Shown here one piece after another: positions 55,427 to 63,221 of a stretch of DNA of 64,000 nucleotides. The position numbers and the translations under genes are program-made. Position 1 is the stretch's first letter. The number at the start of each line of letters is the position of its first letter. Below the pieces are notes generated by a model, which had not been told where the DNA came from, did not search any database, and saw nothing but the letters and a program-made list of their open reading frames with translations. Source of the DNA: Pseudonocardia sp. N23 (GTDB taxonomy: Bacteria; Actinomycetota; Actinomycetes; Mycobacteriales; Pseudonocardiaceae); the NCBI RefSeq assembly GCF_002583555.1, contig NZ_BEGX01000006.1, positions 1 to 64,000 on the forward strand, read 5' to 3'.

Positions 55427-55990
55427 GTGACCCGGATCATCGCCGGCCGTGCGGGGGGACGGCGCCTGACCGTGCCCCCGCGCGGCACCCGGCCCACGTC
55501 GGACCGGGTGCGCGAGGCCCTGTTCAGCGCGCTCGACGCCGACCCGGGTCTCGACGGCGCCCGCGTGCTCGACCTCTGCGCGGGGTCAGGCGCACTGGGA
55601 CTGGAGGCGCTCTCGCGCGGTGCGGCGCACGCCGTGTTCGTCGAGTCCGACCGGAAGGCCGCGAACATCTTGCGGCGCAACGTGTCCGAGATCGGTCTCG
55701 GCGGCGAGGTCGTCGCCACCACGGTGGCGACGGCACTGGCCGGCGCCCCCCGCGGGCGGTTCGACGTCGTGCTCGCCGACCCGCCCTACACCGTGCCGGA
55801 CGACGAGATCGCGGGCTGGCTCACGATGGCGGCCCGGGGCGGCTGGCTCGCCGAGGAGACCGTCGTCGTCGTCGAACGCGCCGCCCGCTCGGGTGCTTTC
55901 GGCTGGCCGGAGGGCTTCGACGGGCTGCGTGAGAGGCGTTACGGGGACACGGTGCTCCACCTCGGGGTCCGGTACGGTCCGGCCTCGTGA
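55427..55990 (+). CDS. rsmD: 16S rRNA (guanine966-N2)-methyltransferase
   Basis: A 187-residue SAM-dependent methyltransferase: [13 protein letters not shown] at the N-terminus, [15 protein letters not shown], the SAM loop [20 protein letters not shown], and catalytic [10 protein letters not shown]. It modifies G966 of 16S rRNA. GTG start 7 bases after pyc, so probably read with it; coaD follows as in most actinobacteria. Confidence 0.95.
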   Translation: MTRIIAGRAGGRRLTVPPRGTRPTSDRVREALFSALDADPGLDGARVLDLCAGSGALGLEALSRGAAHAVFVESDRKAANILRRNVSEIGLGGEVVATTVATALAGAPRGRFDVVLADPPYTVPDDEIAGWLTMAARGGWLAEETVVVVERAARSGAFGWPEGFDGLRERRYGDTVLHLGVRYGPAS

Positions 55991-56012
55991 GCTCCCCGAC
56001 GCTGGTCGTGCG

Positions 56013-56495
56013 ATGAGGCGCGCCGTCTGCCCCGGTTCGTTCGACCCGGTCACCCTGGGCCATCTCGACATCGTGGCGCGGGCCTCGGGCCTGTTCGACG
56101 AGGTCGTGGTCGCGGTGCTGGTCAACAAACGCAAAGAGGGCCTGTTCACCGTGGACGAGCGCATGGAGATGCTGCGCGAGACGACGGCCGACCTGCCCAA
56201 CATCCGGGTCGACTCGTTCCACGGGCTGCTCGTCGACTACTGCACGACCCACGACGTCCGCGCGATCGTCAAGGGCCTGCGCGCCGTCACGGACTTCGAC
56301 TACGAGCTGCAGATGGCGCAGATGAACCAGCGCCTCTCCGGCATCGACACCCTCTTCATGTCGACGACGCCGGAGTTCAGCTTCCTGTCCAGCTCGCTGG
56401 TCAAGGAGGTCGCGACCTACGGCGGCGACGTGTCGCACCTGCTGCCGCCGACCGTGCACCAGCAGCTGCTCGACAGGCTCGCCGAGCGCGCCTGA
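56013..56495 (+). CDS. coaD: Phosphopantetheine adenylyltransferase
   Basis: A 160-residue nucleotidyltransferase of coenzyme A synthesis. It has [20 protein letters not shown] (T/HxGH ATP motif), [19 protein letters not shown], and [33 protein letters not shown] at the C-terminus. ATG start, 22 bases after rsmD in the same direction. Confidence 0.98.
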   Translation: MRRAVCPGSFDPVTLGHLDIVARASGLFDEVVVAVLVNKRKEGLFTVDERMEMLRETTADLPNIRVDSFHGLLVDYCTTHDVRAIVKGLRAVTDFDYELQMAQMNQRLSGIDTLFMSTTPEFSFLSSSLVKEVATYGGDVSHLLPPTVHQQLLDRLAERA

Positions 56496-56630
56496 CGCAC
56501 TCGGGACGACCGCGCCGCGACTTGTACCCGATCGCGTTGGCGCGCAACCACACATCACCCGGTCGGAACTTGACACGCGGGGCAGCGGCAATCCGGCGTC
56601 CGGCGGCGTCGTGATGCGAGGATGCGGGGC

Positions 56631-57389
56631 GTGTACCGGGTCTTCGAGTCGCTCGACGCGTTGGTGACGGTCGTGGAGGAAGCGCGCAGCCTCCCCATGA
56701 CCGCAAACTGCGTGGTGCCGCGTGGTGACGTCCTCGAACTTCTCGACGATGTCCGGGAGGCGATCCCCGGCGAGCTCGACGACGCCCAGGACGTCCTCGA
56801 CCGTCGCGACGAGATCGTCGCGACGGCTCAGCAGGAGGCCGACGAGACACGCGCCACGGCCACCGACGAGGCCGAGCGAATGCTCCTCGAAGCCCGTGAG
56901 GAGGCCGAACGGCTCGTGGCGGCCGCCCGCGAGGAGGCGGAGCAGACCGTCGCGCAGGCGCGCCACGAGGCCGAGCGCACCGTGTCGGAGGGGCGGCGCA
57001 TCCATGCCGAGACGACCGACCGGGCCCGGTCCGAGGCCGAGCGGCTCGCCGAGGCCGGCCGCGCCGCCCACGACCGCTACATCGCCGACGGCCAGGCCGA
57101 GCAGGCCCGCCTCGTCTCGCAGTCCGACGTCGTGCAGGCCTCCAGGGCGGAGGCGGCGCGGATCGTCGACGCCGCCGACGGCGAGGCCGACCGGCTGCGC
57201 CGCGAGTGCGACGGCTACGTCGACGCCAAGCTTGCCGAGTTCGAGGACAGCCTGACCAAGGCGCTGCGCACCGTCAGCCGAGGGCGCAGCCAGATCTGGC
57301 GGCAGGGCTCGCCCAACGGCACCCCGGCGCCGTCGCTGGGGCGCAACGGCTCCGGCATGAGCGGCACCGGGATGGACCTGATCGACTGA
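56631..57389 (+). CDS. sepIVA: SepIVA-like DivIVA-family coiled-coil protein
   Basis: A 252-residue protein. The N-terminal YRVFESLDALVTVVEEARSLPMT-NCVVPRGDVLELLDDVREAIPGEL is characteristic of mycobacterial SepIVA; residues about 55-215 are a long charged coiled coil (EEAERLVAAAREEAEQTVAQARHEAERT). SepIVA is an essential septum-associated protein in mycobacteria; a like role in septation is inferred. GTG chosen as start because GAGG lies 9 bases upstream and the protein then begins YRVF as in the family; an ATG three codons earlier is possible. The downstream order DUF177-rpmF-rnc-mutM equals the mycobacterial one. Confidence 0.88.
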   Translation: MYRVFESLDALVTVVEEARSLPMTANCVVPRGDVLELLDDVREAIPGELDDAQDVLDRRDEIVATAQQEADETRATATDEAERMLLEAREEAERLVAAAREEAEQTVAQARHEAERTVSEGRRIHAETTDRARSEAERLAEAGRAAHDRYIADGQAEQARLVSQSDVVQASRAEAARIVDAADGEADRLRRECDGYVDAKLAEFEDSLTKALRTVSRGRSQIWRQGSPNGTPAPSLGRNGSGMSGTGMDLID

Positions 57390-57410
57390 CCCGCGCGGAC
57401 GCCGCGCGGG
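57390..57410 (+). terminator. Short GC hairpin after sepIVA
   Basis: CCCGCGCGG and CCGCGCGGG form a perfect 9-bp stem with loop ACG starting right after the sepIVA stop. No T tract follows; it may slow rather than stop transcription into the DUF177 gene. Confidence 0.45.
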
Positions 57411-57468
57411 GGGTCATGGGGCCGGGCGTCGGCCCGCCGTGGACGAGCGGACTATCCTGGTCCCGGTC

Positions 57469-58050
57469 ATGAAGAACATCGACGCCAGGCCCGCCAAGCA
57501 CGACCCGCAGAGCCCTTGGGCCTTCAGCACCCGCGAGCTCCGCCGCCGTGCCGGCACCATGCGCACCGTCTCCCGCGAGATCCCCGCGCCCGGAACGTCC
57601 GACGGCGTCATCGGGATCGAGGGCGTCTTCGCCGTCCCGGAGGGGGCCCCCGTGGTCCTCGAGCTGTCGCTGGAAGCGGTCAGCGAGGGCGTCTACGTCT
57701 CCGGCACCGCGTCCGTCGAGCTGGTCGGGGAGTGCTCGCGCTGCCTCGACGAGCTGACCGACGAGCGGACCGTGCGCATCGGGGAGCTGTTCGCCTACCC
57801 GGACAGCATCACCGAGGAGACCACCGACGCGGACGAGATCCCGCGGCTCGTCGACGACTTCGTCGACGTCGAGCAGGCCGTCCGTGACGCCGTGGTCCTG
57901 GAGCTCCCGATGGCGCCGCTGTGCCGCGAGGACTGCCCCGGACTGTGCGTGGAGTGCGGTGGCCGGAAGGCGGATCTCGGCCCGGATCACGGGCATGAGA
58001 CACTGGACCCTCGTTGGTCGGCGCTGCGCGAGCGGAGTTCGTCGGACTGA
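57469..58050 (+). CDS. yceD: DUF177/YceD family protein
   Basis: A 193-residue YceD-type protein: [18 protein letters not shown] near the start, a central beta domain ([20 protein letters not shown]), and the C-terminal zinc-like cluster [16 protein letters not shown]. Members lie beside rpmF in most bacteria and take part in 23S rRNA/ribosome assembly. ATG chosen, with TATCCT (57453-57458) as a -10 box 10 bases upstream; a GTG at 57439 in the same frame is possible. Confidence 0.92.
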   Translation: MKNIDARPAKHDPQSPWAFSTRELRRRAGTMRTVSREIPAPGTSDGVIGIEGVFAVPEGAPVVLELSLEAVSEGVYVSGTASVELVGECSRCLDELTDERTVRIGELFAYPDSITEETTDADEIPRLVDDFVDVEQAVRDAVVLELPMAPLCREDCPGLCVECGGRKADLGPDHGHETLDPRWSALRERSSSD

Positions 58051-58105
58051 CTGCTCAGGCACGCCTGACGCACCCCCTGTAGCACCATCATTGAGGAGAT
58101 CTGCC

Positions 58106-58288
58106 GTGGCCGTACCCAAGCGCCGGATGTCGCGGTCCAACACGCGCTCTCGCCGGGCGCAGTGGAAGGCCACCGCGCCGACCCTCGTCGCCTGCTCCAA
58201 CCGTGCCTGCAAGGAGCTCAAGCCGCCGCACCTGGCGTGCCCGACCTGCGGGACCTACGACGGCCGCCAGGTCGTCTCCCCGGCCTGA
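58106..58288 (+). CDS. rpmF: 50S ribosomal protein L32
   Basis: A 60-residue L32: [20 protein letters not shown], then a zinc ribbon with [30 protein letters not shown] start with GAGGAGA upstream. It is a C+ (zinc-binding) form. Located between the DUF177 gene and rnc as usual. Confidence 0.97.
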   Translation: MAVPKRRMSRSNTRSRRAQWKATAPTLVACSNRACKELKPPHLACPTCGTYDGRQVVSPA

Positions 58289-58316
58289 TCTCACCGCATT
58301 GGCGGGCAAGGGAGTA

Positions 58317-58346
58317 CAGGGGGCCGTGGAGGACCACGGCCCCCTG
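58317..58346 (+). promoter_or_regulatory. Perfect hairpin enclosing the rnc start codon
   Basis: CAGGGGGCCGTGG (58317-58329) and CCACGGCCCCCTG (58334-58346) pair without mismatch over 13 bp around the tetraloop AGGA. The rnc GTG (58326-58328) is inside the left arm. The RNA form would hide the start codon and is the kind of duplex RNase III cuts, so autoregulation is plausible. Confidence 0.6.
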
Positions 58347-59051
58347 CTTCGTGCGCTCGGCGTCGACCTCGACGCCGAGCTGCTGACGCTCGCCCTCACC
58401 CATCGGTCGTACGCCTACGAGAACGGCGGGCTGCCCACCAACGAGCGCCTGGAGTTCCTGGGCGACTCGGTGCTGAGCATCGTCGTCACCGAACGGCTCT
58501 ACCTCGACCACCCCGACCTCCCCGAGGGCCAGCTCGCGAAGCTGCGGGCCAGCGTCGTCAACATGAACGCGCTCGCCGGGGTCGCCGCGGGCCTGGTGCC
58601 CGACGGGCTGGGCGCGCACCTGTTCCTCGGCCGCGGTGAGGAGCTCACCGGCGGCCGCGCGAAGGCGAGCATCCTCGCCGACGCCACCGAGGCGCTGATC
58701 GGCGCCGTCTACCTGCAGCACGGCCTCGAGACGTCGCGCGACGTCATCCACCGGCTCTTCGACGAGCTGCTGCGCAACGCGCCCCTGCTGGGTGCGGGGC
58801 TCGACTGGAAGACGTCGTTGCAGGAGCTCACCGCCGCCGCCGACCTGGGCGTCCCCGAGTACCGCATCACCGAGGACGGGCCCGACCACCTCAAGACGTT
58901 CACGGCCACGGCCGTCGTCGGCGGGCGGGAGCTCGGAACCGGCGACGGACGCACGAAGAAGGAAGCCGAGCAGAAGGCCGCGGCACTCGCGTGGCGGGCG
59001 CTGTCGGCCGAGGACGCCGCCGCCGACGGGTCCGTCGGCTCGGTCGTCTGA
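58326..59051 (+). CDS. rnc: Ribonuclease III
   Basis: A 241-residue double-strand RNase that processes rRNA and mRNA. The catalytic domain has [31 protein letters not shown] (signature [11 protein letters not shown]), [13 protein letters not shown] with the catalytic Asp and Glu, and a C-terminal dsRNA-binding domain ([39 protein letters not shown]). GTG 58326 gives the family N-terminus just before [14 protein letters not shown]; a TTG at 58299 is an alternative. The start codon sits in a perfect hairpin. mutM begins 7 bases after the stop. Confidence 0.95.
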   Translation: MEDHGPLLRALGVDLDAELLTLALTHRSYAYENGGLPTNERLEFLGDSVLSIVVTERLYLDHPDLPEGQLAKLRASVVNMNALAGVAAGLVPDGLGAHLFLGRGEELTGGRAKASILADATEALIGAVYLQHGLETSRDVIHRLFDELLRNAPLLGAGLDWKTSLQELTAAADLGVPEYRITEDGPDHLKTFTATAVVGGRELGTGDGRTKKEAEQKAAALAWRALSAEDAAADGSVGSVV

Positions 59052-59058
59052 CCCGCGC

Positions 59059-59955
59059 GTGCCCGAGCTCCCCGAGGTCGAGGTCGTCCGCCGCGGTCTC
59101 GCCGACCACGTCGCGGGCCGCCGCATCGCCGCCGTCACCGTCGCGCACCCACGCTCGATCCGGCGCCACGCGGCCGGCGCCGCCGACTTCACCGGCCGCC
59201 TCGCGGGACGGGTGATCGGCGCCGCGCGCCGGCGCGGCAAGTACCTGTGGCTGGAACTGGCCGACTCCGCCGCTGCCGAGGCCACCCAGGGCGACGACGC
59301 CGTCCTCGCCCACCTCGGGATGAGCGGGCAGATGCTCGTCGCCGACCACGAGCAGCCCGACGAGAAGCACCTGCGGGTCCGCATCACGTTCGACGACGAC
59401 GGCCCCGAGCTGCGGTTCGTCGACCAGCGGACCTTCGGCGGGCTGTCGGCGCACCCGCTCGCCCCGGCCGTGGGCGGCGGGCTGCTGCCGGAGCCGGTCG
59501 CGCACATCGCCCGCGACCCGATGGACCCGGCGTTCTCCCTCGACGACGCCGTCGCCGGCATCCGGCGCCGCCGCACCGGCCTGAAGCGGGCCCTGCTCGA
59601 CCAGACCGTCGTCTCCGGGATCGGCAACATCTACGCCGACGAGGCACTGTGGCGGGCGAAGCTGCACTGGGCGCGCCCGACGGAGAACCTCACCCGCGCG
59701 CAGGGCCGCGCCGTCCTCACCGCCGCGGCCGGCGTGATGGACGAGGCGCTCGCACAGGGCGGGACCTCGTTCGACGCGCTGTACGTCAACGTCAACGGGG
59801 CGTCGGGCTACTTCGACCGGTCGCTCAACGCCTACGGTCGGGCCGACCGGCCCTGCCCGCGCTGCGGCACCCCCATCCGGCGCGACCCGTTCATGAACCG
59901 CTCGTCGTTCTCGTGCCCGCGCTGCCAGCCCCGCCCGCGCACCGCACACCCCTAG
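59059..59955 (+). CDS. mutM: Formamidopyrimidine-DNA glycosylase
   Basis: A 298-residue DNA repair glycosylase/lyase that removes 8-oxoguanine and formamidopyrimidines. It has N-terminal [13 protein letters not shown] (catalytic Pro after removal of the initiator and Glu next to it), [10 protein letters not shown] with the beta-loop Lys, HLGMSGQML, the H2TH helix region ([23 protein letters not shown]) and a zinc finger [14 protein letters not shown]. GTG start 7 bases after rnc. Convergent with corA, three bases apart. Confidence 0.97.
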   Translation: MPELPEVEVVRRGLADHVAGRRIAAVTVAHPRSIRRHAAGAADFTGRLAGRVIGAARRRGKYLWLELADSAAAEATQGDDAVLAHLGMSGQMLVADHEQPDEKHLRVRITFDDDGPELRFVDQRTFGGLSAHPLAPAVGGGLLPEPVAHIARDPMDPAFSLDDAVAGIRRRRTGLKRALLDQTVVSGIGNIYADEALWRAKLHWARPTENLTRAQGRAVLTAAAGVMDEALAQGGTSFDALYVNVNGASGYFDRSLNAYGRADRPCPRCGTPIRRDPFMNRSSFSCPRCQPRPRTAHP

Positions 59956-59958
59956 GCG

Positions 59959-60990
59959 TCACAACCACCCGCGCCGTTTGAAGATCAGGTACAGGACCAG
60001 CCCGAGCAGCAGCATCAGGCCGATCGCCATCGGGTAGCCGAGGAACCAGTCCAGCTCGGGCATGTGCGTGAAGTTCATGCCGTAGATGCCCGCCACGAGC
60101 GTCGGCGCGAACAGGATCGCCGCCCACGACGACACCCGTTTCATCTGCTCGTTCTGCACGAACCCGGCCTCGGTCAGCCGGGTCATCTCGTCGTTCTGCC
60201 GCTGCGCCACGAGCGTCGAGTTCACCGTGAGGATGTTGGCCAGCAGCTGGCGGAACCCGTCGGTGCGGTCCAGGACCCGCAGCGCGTGGTCCGCCACGTC
60301 GCGCAGGGCCCGGCGCAGCTCCGGGTCGGTGTCGGAGCCCGTCTTGGAGAACCGGAACCGCAGCTCGCCGAACAGCTCCCGCAGCGGCTCCACGGCGCGC
60401 TGGAACGCGATCACCTCGCGGGTGAGCTGGTAGATGCGCCGCGACGCCTTCGGGTCGCCGTCGAAGACCTGCACCTCGATCTGGTCGATGTCGTCCTGCA
60501 GCCCGTCGAGGACCGGGCCGTAGTCGTCGACGACCTTGTCCAGCACCGCGTACAGCACCGCGAACGGGCCGTGCGCCAGCATCTCCGGGTCGTCCTCCAG
60601 ACGCCGCCGGACGCCGGCGAGGTCGGGCTCGTCGGCGTGGCGGACCGTCACGACGAAGTCCTTGCCCAGGAACAGGTGGATCTCGCCGAGCTCGACGACC
60701 TCGACCGGGTCGACGTAGCGCGCGGGCCGCAGTACCACGAACACCGTGTCGTCGTAGTGCTCGAGCTTGGGCCGCTGGTGTGCGTGAACCGTGTCCTCGA
60801 CGGCGAGGTCGTGCAGCCCGAACTCCTTCGCGACCGACGAGATCTCGTCCTCGGTGGGGCGCAGCAGCCCGATCCAGCCGAAGCTGCGCCCGTCCGGGCA
60901 GCGGCGGAGCTCGGCGTAGGTCTGGTCGAGCGACGTGGGCTCGACCCCGCGCTTCCCGTCCACATACACGGCGTTGTCGACGACCGTCAC
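59959..60990 (-). CDS. corA: CorA-type magnesium/cobalt transporter
   Basis: A 343-residue membrane transporter: a large cytosolic N-terminal domain (FGLHDLAVEDTVHAHQRPKLEHYDDTVFVVLR, the long helix through VIAFQRAVEPLRELF), then two C-terminal helices with the selectivity motif YGMNFTHMPELDWFLGYPMAI between them, ending in a basic IFKRRGWL tail. It moves Mg2+ (or Co2+/Ni2+). Start is GTG 60990 or 60999. Divergent from an orphan response regulator. Confidence 0.95.
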   Translation of the reverse strand: MTVVDNAVYVDGKRGVEPTSLDQTYAELRRCPDGRSFGWIGLLRPTEDEISSVAKEFGLHDLAVEDTVHAHQRPKLEHYDDTVFVVLRPARYVDPVEVVELGEIHLFLGKDFVVTVRHADEPDLAGVRRRLEDDPEMLAHGPFAVLYAVLDKVVDDYGPVLDGLQDDIDQIEVQVFDGDPKASRRIYQLTREVIAFQRAVEPLRELFGELRFRFSKTGSDTDPELRRALRDVADHALRVLDRTDGFRQLLANILTVNSTLVAQRQNDEMTRLTEAGFVQNEQMKRVSSWAAILFAPTLVAGIYGMNFTHMPELDWFLGYPMAIGLMLLLGLVLYLIFKRRGWL

Positions 60991-61128
60991 GGCCCTCACC
61001 CCCTCAGGTCCCGGGGCGAGCCTATCCGCGCCCCCGACGCGCTGCCGGTCACCCGGCCTCCGCCGCCCCCTGACGCATTCCCGGTCGTCGATGTCCGGTA
61101 CCCCGGCGTCGTGGCGCAGAATGCCGGG

Positions 61129-61821
61129 GTGGGGCCAGGGGTGCGCGTGCTCGTCGTCGACGACGACCCACAGATCCTGCGTGCCCTGCGGATCAACCTC
61201 GCCGCCCACGGCTACGACGTCACCCTCGCCGACTCCGGCGCCGCGGCGCTCCGGGCCGCCGCCGACGGGCGCCCCGACGTCGTCGTCCTCGACCTGGGGC
61301 TGCCCGACCTCGACGGCACCGAGGTCGTCGAGGGGCTGCGGGGGTGGAGCAGCGTGCCGATCGTCGTCCTCTCGGCGCGCACCGACTCGACCGACAAGGT
61401 CCGCGCCCTCGACGCCGGCGCCGACGACTACGTCACCAAACCCTTCGGGATGGCCGAGCTGCTCGCGCGCCTGCGGGCCGCCGTCCGCCGGGCCGCGGTG
61501 TCGGTGGCGGCCGACGGCGGGGCCGTCGTCGACACAGGCGGGTTCCGGGTCGACCTCGCCGCCAAGCAGGTGGAGCGCGACGGGCGGCCCGTGCACCTGA
61601 CGCCGACGGAGTGGGGCATCCTCGAGATGCTCGCCCGCCACCCCGGCCGGCTCGTCGCGCAGCGCGACATCCTCCGCGAGGTCTGGGGCCCCGGCTACGC
61701 GACGGAGACCAACTACCTGCGCGTCTACCTGGCCCAGCTGCGCCGCAAGCTGGAGCCCGACCCGGGCCGCCCGCGGTACCTCCTGACGGAACCGGGCATG
61801 GGCTACCGCCTCCAGCCCTGA
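61129..61821 (+). CDS. OmpR-family (KdpE-like) response regulator, orphan
   Basis: A 230-residue regulator. Receiver domain: VRVLVVDDDPQILRALRINL (acidic pair), VVVLDLGLPDLDG with the phospho-accepting Asp, VLSARTDSTDKVRALDAGADDYVTKPF (Thr/Ser and Lys). C-terminal winged helix: VHLTPTEWGILEMLARHPGRLVAQRDILREVWGPGY, TNYLRVYLAQLRRKLEPDPGRPRYLLTEPGMGYRL. The sequence is KdpE-like, but no kdpD or kdpFABC genes are adjacent. The start is unclear (GTG at 61111, 61129 or 61141); 61129 is chosen for its fit to the receiver N-terminus. Possibly linked with divergent corA in cation homeostasis. Confidence 0.92.
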   Translation: MGPGVRVLVVDDDPQILRALRINLAAHGYDVTLADSGAAALRAAADGRPDVVVLDLGLPDLDGTEVVEGLRGWSSVPIVVLSARTDSTDKVRALDAGADDYVTKPFGMAELLARLRAAVRRAAVSVAADGGAVVDTGGFRVDLAAKQVERDGRPVHLTPTEWGILEMLARHPGRLVAQRDILREVWGPGYATETNYLRVYLAQLRRKLEPDPGRPRYLLTEPGMGYRLQP

Positions 61822-61997
61822 ACCCACAGCTGCGCGGAGTTCGAGTTGCTCCTATGTCAAAGCAGCGGCGGGCTCGGTGATCGTGGTGGCTCGGTCGTGG
61901 CGGAGTTGGGTGAACCGCCGCCGGCTGCGCTCCCAGCCATGCGGTCCAGATCGCCACAGGTCAGGAACCTGACCACCGCAACAGCGGCGACACCACC

Positions 61998-62027
61998 CTG
62001 ACACTGACACTGACACTGACACTGACA
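61998..62027. repeat. CTGACA hexamer, 5 copies
   Basis: Five perfect head-to-tail CTGACA units in non-coding DNA. A simple-sequence tract likely to vary in length. Confidence 0.95.
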
Positions 62028-62069
62028 CAGGACTGGCTCCGCGCATGACCGGAGCAGCCAGGTTCCGAA

Positions 62070-62117
62070 CTCGGCGAGGGTCAGCGGGGTCCCCTCGGCG
62101 AGGGTCAGCGGGGTCCC
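62070..62117. repeat. 24-bp tandem duplication next to the CAP gene end
   Basis: CTCGGCGAGGGTCAGCGGGGTCCC is present twice without change (62070-62093, 62094-62117). Its inner GGTCAGCGG recurs once more at the 3' end of the CAP gene, over the stop codon. Confidence 0.95.
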
Positions 62118-62121
62118 GCGG

Positions 62122-62865
62122 TCAGCGGCCGAAGTCCTGGGTCCAGTAGTCGCCGTTTGCGACGTAGCCGACGCCGATCGTCGTCAGCGAGCAGTCCAGG
62201 ATGTTGCGGCGGTGGCCGGGAGAGTTCATCCAGTCGTTCATGACCTCCTGTGCCGTCGGCTGGCCCTGGGCGATGTTCTCCGCCCCGGGCGAGGAGTAGC
62301 CCTCGGCACGGATCCGCTGGTCGAACGTGCGGCCGTCCTGGCTGTCGTGCTCGAAGTAGTTGTTGGCCGCCATGTCGGCGCTGTGCTTCTGCGCCGCCGC
62401 CGTCAGGCGGGAGTCGACCTTGAGCGCGCCGCAGCCGTTGGCGGCACGTTGCTGGTTGGTGATGGTCACGACCTGGGCTGCGGGTCCGCCGGAGACGGGG
62501 GGAGCGTCGGCGGAGGGGATGCGGGGAGCGGTCGTGGTCTTCGGGGGAGCGGGCTTGCTGGTGGATCGGGGAGCGACGGTCACCGGGGAGCTGCCCGGCG
62601 GAGCGTCGGTCCGTGGACCGAGAGCCGGTGGGCTCCCGGTCGCCGTCACGGCCGGTGGGGAGAGGCCCGGCAGCGACGACTGCAACGTGTCCGTCGTCGG
62701 TGGGGTGTACGCGGGGAGCGGGGCGTCGTCGGACATGCCGAGCACCGAGGCGAGCCCTGCGGGCAACGCTGTGGCGCCGACAAGCGTCCCGAGACCTGCG
62801 AGCAACGCACCGACGGTCAGGGCGATCAGCAGCGGACCGCCGCGCCTTCCCGCCAGTCGAGTCAC
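62122..62865 (-). CDS. Secreted or anchored CAP-domain (SCP/PR1) protein
   Basis: A 247-residue exported protein. Residues about 1-45 hold a basic start and hydrophobic helix (VTRLAGRRGGPLLIALTVGALLAGLGTLVGATAL); about 60-120 are a Pro/Thr/Ser-rich wall-spanning linker; the C-terminal CAP domain (about 125-247) has ITNQQRAANGCGALKVDSRLTAAAQKHSADMA, YFEHDSQDGRTFDQRI, AENIAQGQPTAQEVMNDWMNSPGHRRNIL and GVGYVANGDYWTQDF. It is of the bacterial YkwD type, function not established. GTG 62865 is chosen because a TACGTT -10 box lies 9 bases upstream; longer in-frame starts would overlap acyP. Confidence 0.9.
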   Translation of the reverse strand: MTRLAGRRGGPLLIALTVGALLAGLGTLVGATALPAGLASVLGMSDDAPLPAYTPPTTDTLQSSLPGLSPPAVTATGSPPALGPRTDAPPGSSPVTVAPRSTSKPAPPKTTTAPRIPSADAPPVSGGPAAQVVTITNQQRAANGCGALKVDSRLTAAAQKHSADMAANNYFEHDSQDGRTFDQRIRAEGYSSPGAENIAQGQPTAQEVMNDWMNSPGHRRNILDCSLTTIGVGYVANGDYWTQDFGR

Positions 62866-62873
62866 GACCGGGT

Positions 62874-62880
62874 AACGTAC
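62874..62880. promoter_or_regulatory. Overlapping divergent -10 boxes (CAP gene and acyP)
   Basis: TAACGT (62874-62879, plus) is 8 bases before the acyP GTG, and TACGTT (62880 to 62875, minus) is 9 bases before the CAP GTG. The two -10 boxes share five base pairs within the palindrome GGTAACGTACC-like core, so only one polymerase could use the site at a time. Confidence 0.55.
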
Positions 62881-62887
62881 CAGCACT

Positions 62888-63178
62888 GTGAGTATCAACG
62901 ACGACTCCACCGTTCGGCTCACAGCCTGGGTGCACGGAGCGGTACAAGGAGTCGGTTTTCGCTGGTGGACGCGGTCGCGGGCGCTCGAGATCGGGCTGGT
63001 CGGCGAAGCGCGGAACCTCCCGGACGGGCGAGTGGCCGTCGTTGCGGAGGGTGATCAAGAGCGGTGCGAGAGGTTGCTCGGTCTGCTGCGGGGCGGGACG
63101 ACCCCGGGCCGGGTCGACGACGTCGTGACCCAGTGGGGCGACGCCCGGGGCGACTGGGCGGGATTCCGCGAGGTCTGA
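62888..63178 (+). CDS. acyP: Acylphosphatase
   Basis: A 96-residue acylphosphatase: [29 protein letters not shown] with the phosphate-binding loop and catalytic Arg (GFRWW), and [17 protein letters not shown] with the catalytic Asn. Hydrolyses carboxyl-phosphate bonds such as acetyl phosphate. GTG start with a leaderless-type -10 box. Precedes smc, as in mycobacteria. Confidence 0.96.
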   Translation: MSINDDSTVRLTAWVHGAVQGVGFRWWTRSRALEIGLVGEARNLPDGRVAVVAEGDQERCERLLGLLRGGTTPGRVDDVVTQWGDARGDWAGFREV

Positions 63179-63221
63179 CCCCGGTAACCTCTGGCGACCA
63201 TCGCAGTCTGGGAGTCCGCCC

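Larger units (their letters stand above)
61822..62121. other. 300-base intergenic region with repeats and possible gene debris
   Basis: Lies between the convergent response regulator and CAP genes. It holds five CTGACA hexamers, a 24-bp tandem duplication, and a minus-strand frame (about 61852-61960) encoding WERSRRRFTQLRHDRATT, which might be the tail of a lost mobile-element or other gene. Outer sequences GCGGAGTTCG (about 61835) and CGAACTCGGCG (about 62066) are roughly inverted and resemble the REP-like arms. Confidence 0.5.

Noticed and set aside
51694..55722. Extension of the minus-strand membrane-protein frame opposite the whole of pyc
   Set aside because: Only the part below 51693 has membrane helices and a normal composition; the rest is the shadow of pyc.
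56570..56575. Perfect TTGACA -35 box before sepIVA
   Set aside because: No acceptable -10 hexamer lies 16-19 bases downstream, so it was not listed as a promoter.
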